Translations under genes and position numbers: made by a program
In this document: positions 15,814-23,371 of the stretch, one piece after another
Layout: each line of letters opens with the position of its first letter
Numbering within the stretch: position 1 is the first letter of the stretch
NCBI GenBank assembly: GCA_009837205.1
Contig: VXTZ01000016.1
Location: forward strand, 1-32,761
DNA from: Candidatus Dadabacteria bacterium
GTDB lineage: Bacteria; Desulfobacterota_D; UBA1144; Nemesobacterales; Nemesobacteraceae
Reading direction: 5' to 3'
DNA: 32,761 bases
The notes under the pieces: model-generated
The model's database searches: none
Told to the model about the DNA's origin: nothing
What the model saw: the letters and a program-made list of their open reading frames with translations, nothing else

Positions 15814-15888
15814 ATTCTCATGATTTCGGATGCCAATTCTCATTAAAACCGGTCGGTGATTCTCACTGAATTCGGACATCCGGTTCTC
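15814..15888. mobile_element. Tandem 22-23-bp repeats resembling an IS21-family end (relic)
   Basis: ATTCTCA begins at 15814, 15836 and 15859, and each copy is followed by a similar YTGAtTTCGGa or TTAAAACCGG stretch; a degenerate fourth copy (GGTTCTCTC) lies near 15882. Serial direct repeats of about 20 bp at the termini are a feature of IS21-family elements, and the wording (TGAGAATC...TGTCCGAATTCAG on the minus strand) recalls such ends. No transposase is present, so it would be a solo relic. The resemblance is from memory. Confidence 0.4.
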
Positions 15889-15949
15889 TCTTTTTTTCTT
15901 CTTCAAAACAGACTTTACCACGTCAGTAATTTTCAGTAGAGTGGGGGTC

Positions 15950-15996
15950 TTAGGAGTGCCGGTTACTTAAAACGGTAATTTCCTGAATTCAGGCGG
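15950..15996 (-). repeat. Right copy of the 47-bp inverted repeat
   Basis: Inverse copy of 14524-14570 with two mismatches. This copy contains the perfect palindrome CCTGAATTCAGG (15982-15993). It ends 2 bp before the fic stop codon. Confidence 0.85.
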
Positions 15997-15998
15997 CT

Positions 15999-17546
15999 TC
16001 ACTCTTGGTCGAAACCGGCGAACCCCTCTGCCACTATAGTTTCAAGTGTGGCAACCTGGCCTTCGGTAAGCTCTGGGAATTCTTTTTTGCGGCGTTTCTT
16101 GGGAAAGATGCCTCCGTTTTGGCGAATGAACATGATGATGTCTTCCGCTGTCCGGTTCGACACATCAAAGGCGTTTATGATCCGCCTCGCGGTGGCATCA
16201 TGGCGTTTCAGATAGTCAATTTCGCGCGGCAGGTCGGATTCTATCGTTTGCAGGATACAGCCGTAGAGAAATTCCGCTTCGTTCGTGCAGTCGTAATAGC
16301 GGTAGAGATCCAAGGTATCGTTTGTTACTTCCACATTACCGTCCGGCAGCGCCCTCCAGTCTATGAACTGCATCAGGGGGCCCGAATGCGCCCGCAACGC
16401 AGCTCCGTAGTCGTCTATACGGTTCAGCATTACCGATGAGACGGGAAATACCATCCGTGGAGGCGTGAATCTGCGCTCCGCGAGGACTTGATGAATCAGG
16501 CAGCGGTGCAGGCGCCCGTTTCCGTCGGTAAACGGATGGATATATATAAACCCGAACGCCACGCAGGCGGCATGAAGAACGGGGTTGACGCCTGAGTTGC
16601 GCATACGGTCTCCGCATTCGTTAAGTGTGGTCATTACACGCTCGACATCGTCGTGACGCGCGCCGATAAACTCGGGCAGGGGTTCATAGTTGCGGTTGCG
16701 ACCGCCGAGAAACACCTCTTCGGTTCTGTATCCCGTGGTTCTTCTGGATTGATCGTTGCCGATCAGGATGCTGTGGAGGCGATAGATTTCCGTATGCCGA
16801 AGGGGCCTCTTCCCAGCCTCCATAACCGCGCGTCCCCATCCCTCGAGGCGATTGACCGGCGGACGTTCCCCCTCGATCTCAAAGCTTGCCCGGCTGTCTT
16901 CAAGCAATACGAAGCTTGCGGCGCGAGCGGTGAGTTGCGCGCCAGCTTTCCCGATTGTGTCCCGGGTTTTTGCTGAAAGGTCGAGAGCAATCATTTTTTC
17001 AAGCTTCGGAGTTCGCCTTATGACAGGACACAGCTCCCCGGTACCCAGAAGATTGTCACGGACGCGGTGTCGTGGTGAAATCAGCCTCTCGCCCGTATAG
17101 TAGCGGTCCGGGTCGATGGCTTCGACGGCCGTGGCCGCCGGGGCGTCTGCAATGTCAAGGCGCCTGCCGGTCAGAGTCTCAAAGAAGAACCATATCCTCC
17201 GTGTGGTGATCCCCCTCGGTTTAGCGCGGATCATTTTGACAAGTGCGGTTTCGGGAACCGCCTGGAGAATTCTTTTAAGGACCAGAAGATCGATCGTTTC
17301 ATGTCGCATTGCGAAGGTCAGGTGTCCTTCGAGCGTCGACTCCGGGCGATACCTCTTGTCATAGATATTCCAGGCGCCGTCGCTTCGTCTGTTTCCTCGA
17401 ACGTGCCTTTGCGAAACGCAGGAGAGATTGCGGACTGGCGCGGCGACGTCAAGCGAGTGGACCAAGGCGGACCAGCCGACCAGCTCTGTACCCTGTGGAA
17501 GGGGACTGCCCTGAAAGAAATCCGGTGTTACGCTCTGTATTCGCAT
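15999..17546 (-). CDS. Fic family protein, class II, predicted AMP-transferase
   Basis: A 515-aa Fic protein. The catalytic motif is HPFTDGNGRLHR with His337 to Arg345, a full HxFx(D/E)GNGRxxR, so it should adenylylate a hydroxyl side chain of a target protein. The inhibitory motif lies N-terminal to the Fic core: Ser221-FEI-Glu225-Gly226, fitting (S/T)xxxE(G/N), which defines class II self-inhibited Fic proteins. YRTEEVFLGG and the substrate flap region precede the motif. The C-terminal about 90 residues (RRIINAFDVSNRTAEDIIMFIRQNGG, then KKRRKKEFPEL) look like a helix-turn-helix-type module. The ATG has AAAGGA upstream. The promoter carries a phased TCGA operator array, suggesting self-regulation. 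No antitoxin partner is present, as expected for class II. Its target is unknown. Confidence 0.9.
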   Translation of the reverse strand: MRIQSVTPDFFQGSPLPQGTELVGWSALVHSLDVAAPVRNLSCVSQRHVRGNRRSDGAWNIYDKRYRPESTLEGHLTFAMRHETIDLLVLKRILQAVPETALVKMIRAKPRGITTRRIWFFFETLTGRRLDIADAPAATAVEAIDPDRYYTGERLISPRHRVRDNLLGTGELCPVIRRTPKLEKMIALDLSAKTRDTIGKAGAQLTARAASFVLLEDSRASFEIEGERPPVNRLEGWGRAVMEAGKRPLRHTEIYRLHSILIGNDQSRRTTGYRTEEVFLGGRNRNYEPLPEFIGARHDDVERVMTTLNECGDRMRNSGVNPVLHAACVAFGFIYIHPFTDGNGRLHRCLIHQVLAERRFTPPRMVFPVSSVMLNRIDDYGAALRAHSGPLMQFIDWRALPDGNVEVTNDTLDLYRYYDCTNEAEFLYGCILQTIESDLPREIDYLKRHDATARRIINAFDVSNRTAEDIIMFIRQNGGIFPKKRRKKEFPELTEGQVATLETIVAEGFAGFDQE

Positions 17547-17549
17547 TGT

Positions 17550-17688
17550 TCGAAGATCCTTTATGCCTGTCGAAATATGCTATATAAATTCCAATTATGT
17601 CGAGTTTCCATATTTTATCTTTCATAATGTCGAAAATCAAGGATTTATGTCGAAAATTATATTATTGATGTTAGAAATGTCGAAAACC
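17550..17688 (-). promoter_or_regulatory. fic promoter with six phased TCGA-centred operator sites
   Basis: On the plus strand (A/T)TGTCGAAAA-like words have their TCGA at 17570, 17600, 17630, 17650 and 17680, and a sixth, TGTTCGAAG, has TCGA at 17550, next to the fic ATG. The spacings are 20, 30, 30, 20 and 30 bp, all whole helical turns. A promoter on the minus strand, TTGATT (17640-17635), 17 bp, TAAAAT (17617-17612), has one site inside its spacer, two upstream and three downstream. This is the arrangement of a cooperative repressor or autoregulator array. Which protein binds is not shown by the sequence. Confidence 0.7.
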
Positions 17689-17759
17689 GATGTTCAGGTG
17701 AAATCCAGAATCTGGTCTCGCAGAACTCTTCTGCTCTGCCTTTCTATGTGGAATGGGAG

Positions 17760-18323
17760 TTAGCTGATCGTCTTCGTCTCATAGGAGCAGAAAACCACCG
17801 CGGTGAGAACCGTTGTCCAGAGCCCGTTTTTATCTCCCACTGCAGTCTGCGTTACGTTTCTGCTTTTTACCTTGTGCCCGCTTATCTCCCATATGTCCTT
17901 CTGCTCGTCGTAACTTTTATCGGGATCAAAGGGGGCGTTAAGCGTGGTGGCGAGCATGTAGGCGGCAAGATCTTCGGCGTATTCTCCCGCGAGGGTCTCT
18001 TTCTGCCCGTAGCTGTGGTGTTCAGATATGTATCCGTAGCGCGTTTTGTCCTTCGGGATCGCGAGGCCGGTGGACGCGGCGATAAGCCTGCTGGGTTCGT
18101 TTGTGGAATTCTCGCTCATTACCACAAACGTTATCTGCCCGGGGGAGAGCATGGTGAGTCCCTGGTTTCTGCTTACCAGCTGACAGCCCGGGGGAAATAT
18201 GCTTGAAACCTTGACCAGGTTGAACTGCGCGATACCCGCGTTCCTTAAGGCGAGCTCGAAGCTTGAGAGCTTTTCCTTGTGCTTGCCCACGCCCTTGGTT
18301 ACAAAAGCTTTTGTCGGGGTCAA
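17760..18323 (-). CDS. pdaD: Pyruvoyl-dependent arginine decarboxylase (TTG start)
   Basis: Converts arginine to agmatine for polyamine synthesis, using a pyruvoyl group made by self-cleavage in place of PLP. The 187-aa protein has [14 protein letters not shown]: cleavage is expected between Ser40 and Ser41, leaving pyruvate on the larger chain. The downstream [21 protein letters not shown] and [19 protein letters not shown] blocks are typical of the family. The start is TTG 18323, with AAGGAG 7 nt upstream; no ATG fits. A TTGACA promoter lies in the 72-bp gap shared with divergent nfo. The fic operator array is downstream. No agmatinase or agmatine deiminase is in the window. Confidence 0.93.
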   Translation of the reverse strand: MTPTKAFVTKGVGKHKEKLSSFELALRNAGIAQFNLVKVSSIFPPGCQLVSRNQGLTMLSPGQITFVVMSENSTNEPSRLIAASTGLAIPKDKTRYGYISEHHSYGQKETLAGEYAEDLAAYMLATTLNAPFDPDKSYDEQKDIWEISGHKVKSRNVTQTAVGDKNGLWTTVLTAVVFCSYETKTIS

Positions 18324-18350
18324 CCCACCACTCCTTATAAACCTGCATTC

Positions 18351-18379
18351 AAGTTATATTTACTAGGTGAATTTGTCAA
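18351..18379 (-). promoter_or_regulatory. Promoter of pdaD
   Basis: On the minus strand a perfect TTGACA (18379-18374) is followed 17 bp later by TAACTT (18356-18351). Transcription would start near 18345, giving a leader of about 20 nt with AAGGAG. Confidence 0.5.
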
Positions 18380-18395
18380 ACGGGGGCAAACCGCG

Positions 18396-19232
18396 ATGAA
18401 ATTCGGAGCGCATGTTTCAATAGCCGGCGGGATTGAGAATGCCCCGCTTAGGGCGAGGCAGCTTGGATGCGAATGCTTTCAGATGTTCACCCGCTCTCCA
18501 AGAGGCGGCAGACCCCCGGAACTTGAAGATCGCCTGCTCGAAGCCTTTTTTCTTAACTGCTCCGAGGTCTCCATAAGCGATTACTACGTTCACACCCCTT
18601 ATTTCATAAACCTGGCTTCCGGAAAAGAGGACCTGAGGGAAAAAAGCGTGGCTCTGGTAAGAGAGGAGCTTGAAAGATCAAGCGCCCTGGGGGTGAAATA
18701 CATGATGACCCACATAGGAAGCGCCAAAGATATCCAAAGAGATACAGCGATAAACAATGTGGTTGACTCCCTTTTGAGGGTTCTCGAGAACTACAGCGGC
18801 ACAACTCATCTTCTGCTTGAGAACACGGCGGGCCAAGGGCATACCATAGGTGCTAGCTTCGAGGAGATCTCGCTCATACTGCGACGCGTTACATATGACG
18901 ATCTCGGAGTCTGTATAGATACCGCCCATATGTTCGCTTCCGGCTACGATATAAGGACCCGCGAGGGCGTAGAGGAGCTGGTAGAGAGCCTCGGTGCCGC
19001 GTTTGCCCCCGAAACGGTGAGACTTGTTCACGCGAACGATTCCAAGGTCGAATTCAATTCCGGCAAGGACCGTCACGAACATCCGGGGGAGGGGAAGATA
19101 GGAATTGACTGCTTCAGCGCTATGATCGGGAACCCGTTTTTCGAGGATCTTGATATGATAGTGGAAATGCCGCCCCCCGAAGTGGCAAAGGACGTCGCGC
19201 TTCTTAAGAGACTGAGAGACGGAAATACGTGA
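18396..19232 (+). CDS. nfo: Endonuclease IV (AP endonuclease)
   Basis: Zinc-dependent apurinic/apyrimidinic endonuclease of base excision repair. The start is set at ATG 18396 (MKFGAHVSIAGGIENA), where family similarity begins; the frame runs 39 codons further upstream into the pdaD gene without support. The 278-aa length is close to E. coli Nfo (285). Metal-binding and signature regions are visible in order: GAHVSIAGG, YVHTPYFINLAS, LLLENTAGQGHTIG, VCIDTAHMFASGYD, LVHANDSKVEFNSGKDRHEHPGEGKIG, and IVEMPPPEVAKDVALLK. It is divergent from pdaD and converges with the PurN-like gene, 2 bp apart. Confidence 0.95.
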   Translation: MKFGAHVSIAGGIENAPLRARQLGCECFQMFTRSPRGGRPPELEDRLLEAFFLNCSEVSISDYYVHTPYFINLASGKEDLREKSVALVREELERSSALGVKYMMTHIGSAKDIQRDTAINNVVDSLLRVLENYSGTTHLLLENTAGQGHTIGASFEEISLILRRVTYDDLGVCIDTAHMFASGYDIRTREGVEELVESLGAAFAPETVRLVHANDSKVEFNSGKDRHEHPGEGKIGIDCFSAMIGNPFFEDLDMIVEMPPPEVAKDVALLKRLRDGNT

Positions 19233-19234
19233 TC

Positions 19235-19954
19235 TCAAGGCTGGAGAGAAAAACCGCTTTCACCTGTCCGTTGACCGTCAACGTAAATACTGTTCTCCTC
19301 GTCAATCGCGACCCTCCCGTTTGCGATCAGGTCATGGATCACGAAGGGAAACAGCTTCCATTCGCCTTGTTCTCTGATTTTCTCTTCCATTGCCTCCACG
19401 TCCCCGACGGCAAAGCCCTCAAGCGATATGTCGGCTGACTGGGCGATCACGGTTCCGAACCTTGTTTCGGGGTTGTTTTCAAGGTAGACGGTACATCTTA
19501 TGGTTTTCTCCCTGTTCTCTAATGCTTGGACGCACGCGCTTTTGCCTCTTACGAGGTAGTTCTTTGTTGTGTCTCCCGGGTAGAGGTTTAAGATCCTGTT
19601 TGCGAATCTGTCGGTAAACATGCGGCTTAATCTCCTCCGGTAGCCCGCCAATACCACGAGATCGGGCTCAAAAAGCCTTTCGATATGGGAAATCACTGCC
19701 GAATCGTAAAGAATCCGTCCGCCTTCATCCGAAGGGGGCTTACCAAGATCTGCGAAGAATTTCTCGGAACCTATGGATGAAGTTTCGATCTTAAGCCTTT
19801 TCGCCTTTGCGAGAACCGGGGCCTCGGGGTCATTTGAAAACACATGCTCTATAGTTCCATAGTTTTTTCCGCCGTTTTGCTCAAGCTTCCTCTGCCTTGA
19901 GTGTATTTTCTCGAAGTTTGTTCCTCTGCCCGAGGCAAGAACGAGAATTTTCAT
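19235..19954 (-). CDS. PurN-like formyltransferase with altered catalytic residues
   Basis: The fold is that of phosphoribosylglycinamide formyltransferase: MKILVLASGRGTNFEKI at the start, VFSNDPEAPVLAKAKRL, PDLVVLAGYRRRLS, then a C-terminal WKLFPFVIHDLIANGRV...VDGQR region that aligns with PurN to its end. However, where PurN has NIHPSLLP the protein reads NLYPGDTTKNY: Asn123 is kept but the catalytic His is Tyr125, and the later DELDGGPVI with the catalytic Asp is NNPETRFGTVI. It may be a repurposed or inactive relative acting on another substrate. Start chosen at the family-matching ATG 19954; an ATG at 19993 adds 13 residues. About 239 aa. Confidence 0.75.
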   Translation of the reverse strand: MKILVLASGRGTNFEKIHSRQRKLEQNGGKNYGTIEHVFSNDPEAPVLAKAKRLKIETSSIGSEKFFADLGKPPSDEGGRILYDSAVISHIERLFEPDLVVLAGYRRRLSRMFTDRFANRILNLYPGDTTKNYLVRGKSACVQALENREKTIRCTVYLENNPETRFGTVIAQSADISLEGFAVGDVEAMEEKIREQGEWKLFPFVIHDLIANGRVAIDEENSIYVDGQRTGESGFSLQP

Positions 19955-20045
19955 CGGGCGGGTGGTGTCTGAGTAAAGTGGCGTTATTTGCATTGATTGC
20001 TTTATCGTTTAATTTTTATGCAATTTCACGTAAGTGTGACGCAGT

Positions 20046-20927
20046 ATGACAGAAAGCAGAAACTTGATCATGAGAATCGCTACGGCCGTTGTGGCCGTAC
20101 CTATACTTCTTCTCATATTCTACCACGGGGGAGTGTACTATCTCGCCTTGATCTGTCTGATAGGGGCCTTGTGCTCTCTTGAGTTCTTCCTGCTTGCGGG
20201 CCCGGACATACGGAAGACGAGAAAGATTTATATTACGGCCATCTCCCTGCTTCTGATCGTGAGCGCGTTTTTCGACTTCAGGCTTATGAGTCTTTTTTTC
20301 ACCTTCCTGATATTTCTCTCCATAATACTCGAATTCCGCAAAAAGGATTTCAGCGACTGCCTGCGGGATCTGGGCATGACCCTTCTGCCGCTTGTATATT
20401 TCGGCTGGATGCTTGCCCACGGGGTGTTGCTTAGAAATATCCCGGGCGGCGTGGACGTGGGGGACTACGGTTTCTTCAATGGAGGTTCCGGGGATGTCGG
20501 TTTTTTCCTCGTGGTGCTTGCGGTTTCATGCACTTTTCTTAACGACGCCGGAGCGTATTCCTTCGGAAAAGCTTTCGGGAAAAAGAAGCTTGCCAGTCAT
20601 ATAAGTTCAGGCAAGACCGTGGTGGGGCTCATCGGGGGATTCTTTGTTTCGGTCGTAAGCGCCTTCGTGGTGAATTTCATATTCAGCAATCCCCTTCCTT
20701 CTCTCTGGGTGGTTCTTTACGCGGTAATAATAGCCGCGGCCGCGGTTGCGGGAGACCTTTTCGAATCCACCATAAAAAGGGGGGCGGGGGTAAAGGATTC
20801 AGGCTCCCTGATCCCCGGACATGGCGGGGTGCTTGACAGGTTCGACAGCCTGATATTCGTCTTTCCCTGCACATATTATACTTCCCTGATTTTCTTTCGC
20901 CTGAGCGAGACAGGCGCCGTCCTGTAA
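20046..20927 (+). CDS. cdsA: Phosphatidate cytidylyltransferase (CDP-diglyceride synthase)
   Basis: Inner-membrane enzyme that makes CDP-diacylglycerol from phosphatidate and CTP, the branch point of phospholipid synthesis. The 293-aa protein has about eight hydrophobic segments and the full CDS signature near the C terminus: STIKRGAGVKDSGSLIPGHGGVLDRFDS. The SGKTVVGLIGG loop before it is also conserved. ATG 20046 has no clear RBS; the in-frame ATG at 20070 (MRIATAVVAVPI), directly before the first membrane helix, is an alternative. It overlaps no neighbour and leads into ybeY. The usual upstream uppS is absent. Confidence 0.95.
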   Translation: MTESRNLIMRIATAVVAVPILLLIFYHGGVYYLALICLIGALCSLEFFLLAGPDIRKTRKIYITAISLLLIVSAFFDFRLMSLFFTFLIFLSIILEFRKKDFSDCLRDLGMTLLPLVYFGWMLAHGVLLRNIPGGVDVGDYGFFNGGSGDVGFFLVVLAVSCTFLNDAGAYSFGKAFGKKKLASHISSGKTVVGLIGGFFVSVVSAFVVNFIFSNPLPSLWVVLYAVIIAAAAVAGDLFESTIKRGAGVKDSGSLIPGHGGVLDRFDSLIFVFPCTYYTSLIFFRLSETGAVL

Positions 20928-20939
20928 GGAGGGGTGAAA

Positions 20940-21374
20940 ATGGAAATATCCATAGTGGACAGGGAGGAATTCATTGACGCCCCCGCCAAGGAAGAACTTG
21001 TGTCCCTGATTGAAAAAGTGCTCGCGTATCTTGATCTCTCCGCCCGAAGCGAACTCTGCGTCTCGCTTGTGAGCGACGTGGACATGAGGGAGCTTAACCG
21101 GCGTTACAGGCAGATTGACACAACTACGGATGTTCTCTGTTTTCCGCAGAAAAGTGATGTAAACCCCGATCTTCTGGGCGATATAGTGATATCCTACCAG
21201 ACGGCCCTCCGCCACTCCCGGAGGTTTGAGATCACGGTTGAAGAAGAACTGCGGTTGCTTATAGTCCATGCGGTCCTGCACCTGCTGGGGTTTGATCACA
21301 AGAAGAAAAAAGAAAGAGAGACAATGCGCAAGAAAGAGAAAGAGGTGCTTAGCTACCTTGCTGAGGCTGGGTAG
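20940..21374 (+). CDS. ybeY: Endoribonuclease YbeY (rRNA maturation factor)
   Basis: Metal-dependent RNase for 16S rRNA 3' end maturation and ribosome quality control. ATG 20940 is favoured (GGAGG at 20928-20932, 7 nt spacing); a GTG at 20934 is in frame. The 144-aa protein shows NRRYRQIDTTTDVLCFPQ, LLGDIVIS and the zinc motif HAVLHLLGFDH with His110, His114 and His120; the family more often has HGxLHLLGYDH, so Ala replaces Gly. A Lys/Glu-rich tail follows. It is 12 bp after cdsA and converges with scpB. Confidence 0.94.
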   Translation: MEISIVDREEFIDAPAKEELVSLIEKVLAYLDLSARSELCVSLVSDVDMRELNRRYRQIDTTTDVLCFPQKSDVNPDLLGDIVISYQTALRHSRRFEITVEEELRLLIVHAVLHLLGFDHKKKKERETMRKKEKEVLSYLAEAG

Positions 21375-21385
21375 GGGGTTTCCGG

Positions 21386-21937
21386 TCACCCCGGTTCCTT
21401 AAGATCCTCTTTAATCTTCTCGATTTCCTTTACTGTAGGCAGGTCCTTAAGGCTCTTAAGACCGAATGTCTCAAGGAAAAGATTTGTGGTTTTGTAGAGA
21501 AAAGGCTTTCCCGGAACTTCCTTTCTTCCCGCGATCTCGATGAATCTTCTATCAAGTAGCATGCTTACGCTGCTTGAGCAGTCCACCCCTCTTATTTTTT
21601 CAACCTCGATCTTCGTAACGGGCTGCTCATAAGCCATTATGGCAAGCACTTCGAGGGAGGCCTTGGAGAGCCTGAACTTCTTTATTTCCTTGTTAAACTC
21701 GACTATGTATTGCGAATACTCGGGACGGGTTCTGAACTGATATCCCTCGGCGACGCTGCTTAGAATGAAACTTCGCCCCATCTCCTCCCAGCGCCCCTGG
21801 AGTTCGCTTATGGCGTCGGTTATCTCTTTTTTCTCGACGTCCTTCAGGAACTCGGAAATTTCCTGAATGGTTAGGGGCTGTTTCGAAACGAATATCAAGC
21901 ATTCTATTATATTTTCAAGAGAACTTCTATCGTCCAT
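21386..21937 (-). CDS. scpB: Segregation and condensation protein B
   Basis: Winged-helix partner of ScpA in the SMC-ScpAB condensin. The 183-aa protein has ENIIECLIFVSKQPLTIQEISEFL (first winged helix) and LSKASLEVLAIMAYEQPVTKIEVEKIRGVDCSSSVSMLLDRRFIEIAGRKEVPGKPFLY (second), followed by LFLETFGLKSLKDLPTV, all typical. The start overlaps the end of scpA by 11 bp, so translation is coupled. It is the last gene of the metK-to-scpB run. Confidence 0.94.
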   Translation of the reverse strand: MDDRSSLENIIECLIFVSKQPLTIQEISEFLKDVEKKEITDAISELQGRWEEMGRSFILSSVAEGYQFRTRPEYSQYIVEFNKEIKKFRLSKASLEVLAIMAYEQPVTKIEVEKIRGVDCSSSVSMLLDRRFIEIAGRKEVPGKPFLYKTTNLFLETFGLKSLKDLPTVKEIEKIKEDLKEPG

Positions 21938-22676
21938 TTTCCTCCCTCAGAATCATCTTTATGGGTTCTTCGAAGGTCGGCTGAAAAACATCCAGGATGC
22001 CGTCTTTCAGCAGCTCCAGTATCGAGAGAAAGGTTACCACGAGTTTCATGCGGTTTTTATCCCCTTCGAAAAGATCCTCGAAGAGAACCTCTTTTTCCTT
22101 TCTCATTATTTCGATTACCTGGTTTTTTCTTTCATCAACGGTGTAAGTCTGCGGGGCTAGGGATATTTCCCTTGTCTCGGCCTTCTCTATGTCCTCGCAT
22201 ATCTTAGAGAAGGTGTCCACTAGGGACCAGAGGTCGAATTTCACGAATTCCGTCTCTTCTTCCGGTTCTCCAAACATTTCCCTGCGGTCGTAACCCGCCA
22301 GGAAAACGTCTTTTCCGAGAATTTCCATCCCCCCGAGCTCCGCCGCCGCGCTTCTGTACTTCTCATACTCAAGCAGGCGCCTTACGAGTTCCTCCCTGGG
22401 GTCCTCTTCCTCCTCTTCGCCTTCCTCCTTTATCCTGGGAAGAAGCATGCGCGACTTTATGTACCCCAGTTCGGCCGCCATGGCCATGTAGTCCCCGACG
22501 ATCTCGAGGTTCACGTCCTTTAGGAACTCAAGATATTCAAGGTACTGCTCGGTTATGAGCGCGATGGGTATGTCGTAGATGTCCACCTCGTGTTTCTTTA
22601 TGAGGTGAAGCAGCAGGTCAAGCGGGCCGTTGAATATCTCGAGCTGTACGCTGTAGGCTGATTGAGGGTCTTCCAT
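21927..22676 (-). CDS. scpA: Segregation and condensation protein A
   Basis: Kleisin subunit that bridges SMC heads. The family core begins SVQLEIFNGPLDLLLHLIKKHEVDIYDIPIALITEQYLEYL, with MAAELGYIKSRMLLP, an acidic linker, and a C-terminal winged helix (VTFLSILELLKDGILDVFQP). The start is placed at ATG 22676 (MEDPQSAYSVQ), with GAGAG upstream, because the longer frame to 22754 overlaps the protease gene by about 55 bp and is poorly conserved. About 249 aa. SMC itself is not in this window. Confidence 0.93.
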   Translation of the reverse strand: MEDPQSAYSVQLEIFNGPLDLLLHLIKKHEVDIYDIPIALITEQYLEYLEFLKDVNLEIVGDYMAMAAELGYIKSRMLLPRIKEEGEEEEEDPREELVRRLLEYEKYRSAAAELGGMEILGKDVFLAGYDRREMFGEPEEETEFVKFDLWSLVDTFSKICEDIEKAETREISLAPQTYTVDERKNQVIEIMRKEKEVLFEDLFEGDKNRMKLVVTFLSILELLKDGILDVFQPTFEEPIKMILREENGR

Positions 22677-22699
22677 TTCTTCGTTTCTCTCGGCAATCA

Positions 22700-23362
22700 C
22701 TACGGGTTCATCGCCCGGATCACGATCTCGAGTTCGCTCGGGCTGAAATTGCACATTTGTATAAAGATAACCACAGGAACGCGTATGAAGTAACCCAGGA
22801 ACTGCCCGCCGAACAGGAAAAAGGCGAAAAGAATGAATATTCCGTAAGTTTCAAATCTTGCGTACCTGTAGGCGAGGCTGTCGGGAAGCAGCCCGTAAAG
22901 CACCCGCGAGCCGTCAAGCGGCGGAACGGGGATCATGTTGAAAACGGCAAGCACTATCCCTATGTACATGAACCACACGAGCATCCGCGCTGCAACGTCG
23001 GCCCCGCTTCCCGGGGGTATGGCCGCGAAGTTCTCAAATAAGGCCTTTAGAATCACAGCCGCCGCAATCGCGGTCAGAATGTTGGATATGGGGCCCGCAA
23101 TCGCGACCATAAGCATGTCTTTTTTCGGGTTCCTGAAGTTCCTCGGGTCAACGGGAACCGGTTTCGCCCATCCGAAATGCACGATGAAAAGCAGCAGGGT
23201 TCCTAGGACGTCAAGGTGTACAAGAGGGTTAAGCGAGAGTCTTCCCTGCCTCTTCGCCGTGTCGTCTCCTAGCCTGTAGGCCACAAGCGCATGGGCGTAC
23301 TCATGTATGGTAAGGGAAAAAAGGATTACGGGGACCAGTATTATGAGAAATTCGTAGTTCAT
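22700..23362 (-). CDS. Site-2 protease family (M50) membrane metalloprotease
   Basis: An integral membrane zinc protease, 220 aa, of the small rhomboid-sized M50 type that is often next to scpA. The zinc motif HEYAH has His20, Glu21 and His24 in the first helix; the third ligand region is FNMIPVPPLDGSRVLYGLLPD (the NPxPPLDG-like motif, here NMIPVPPLDG). RLGDDTAKRQGRLSLNPLVHLDVLG between them is strongly conserved in this subfamily. Four or five membrane helices are visible. No PDZ domain is present, so it is not RseP. Substrate unknown. It sits 9 bp after xerD. Confidence 0.9.
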   Translation of the reverse strand: MNYEFLIILVPVILFSLTIHEYAHALVAYRLGDDTAKRQGRLSLNPLVHLDVLGTLLLFIVHFGWAKPVPVDPRNFRNPKKDMLMVAIAGPISNILTAIAAAVILKALFENFAAIPPGSGADVAARMLVWFMYIGIVLAVFNMIPVPPLDGSRVLYGLLPDSLAYRYARFETYGIFILFAFFLFGGQFLGYFIRVPVVIFIQMCNFSPSELEIVIRAMNP

Positions 23363-23371
23363 ATCGATAGT

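Noticed and set aside
17547-17700. CRISPR-like array upstream of fic
   Set aside because: The repeated word is only about 10 bp, spacing is 20-30 bp, and no cas genes are present; an operator array explains it better.
18279-18395. N-terminal extension of endonuclease IV
   Set aside because: The first 39 codons overlap the divergent pdaD gene and show no family similarity; MKFGAHVSIAGG at 18396 is the standard start.
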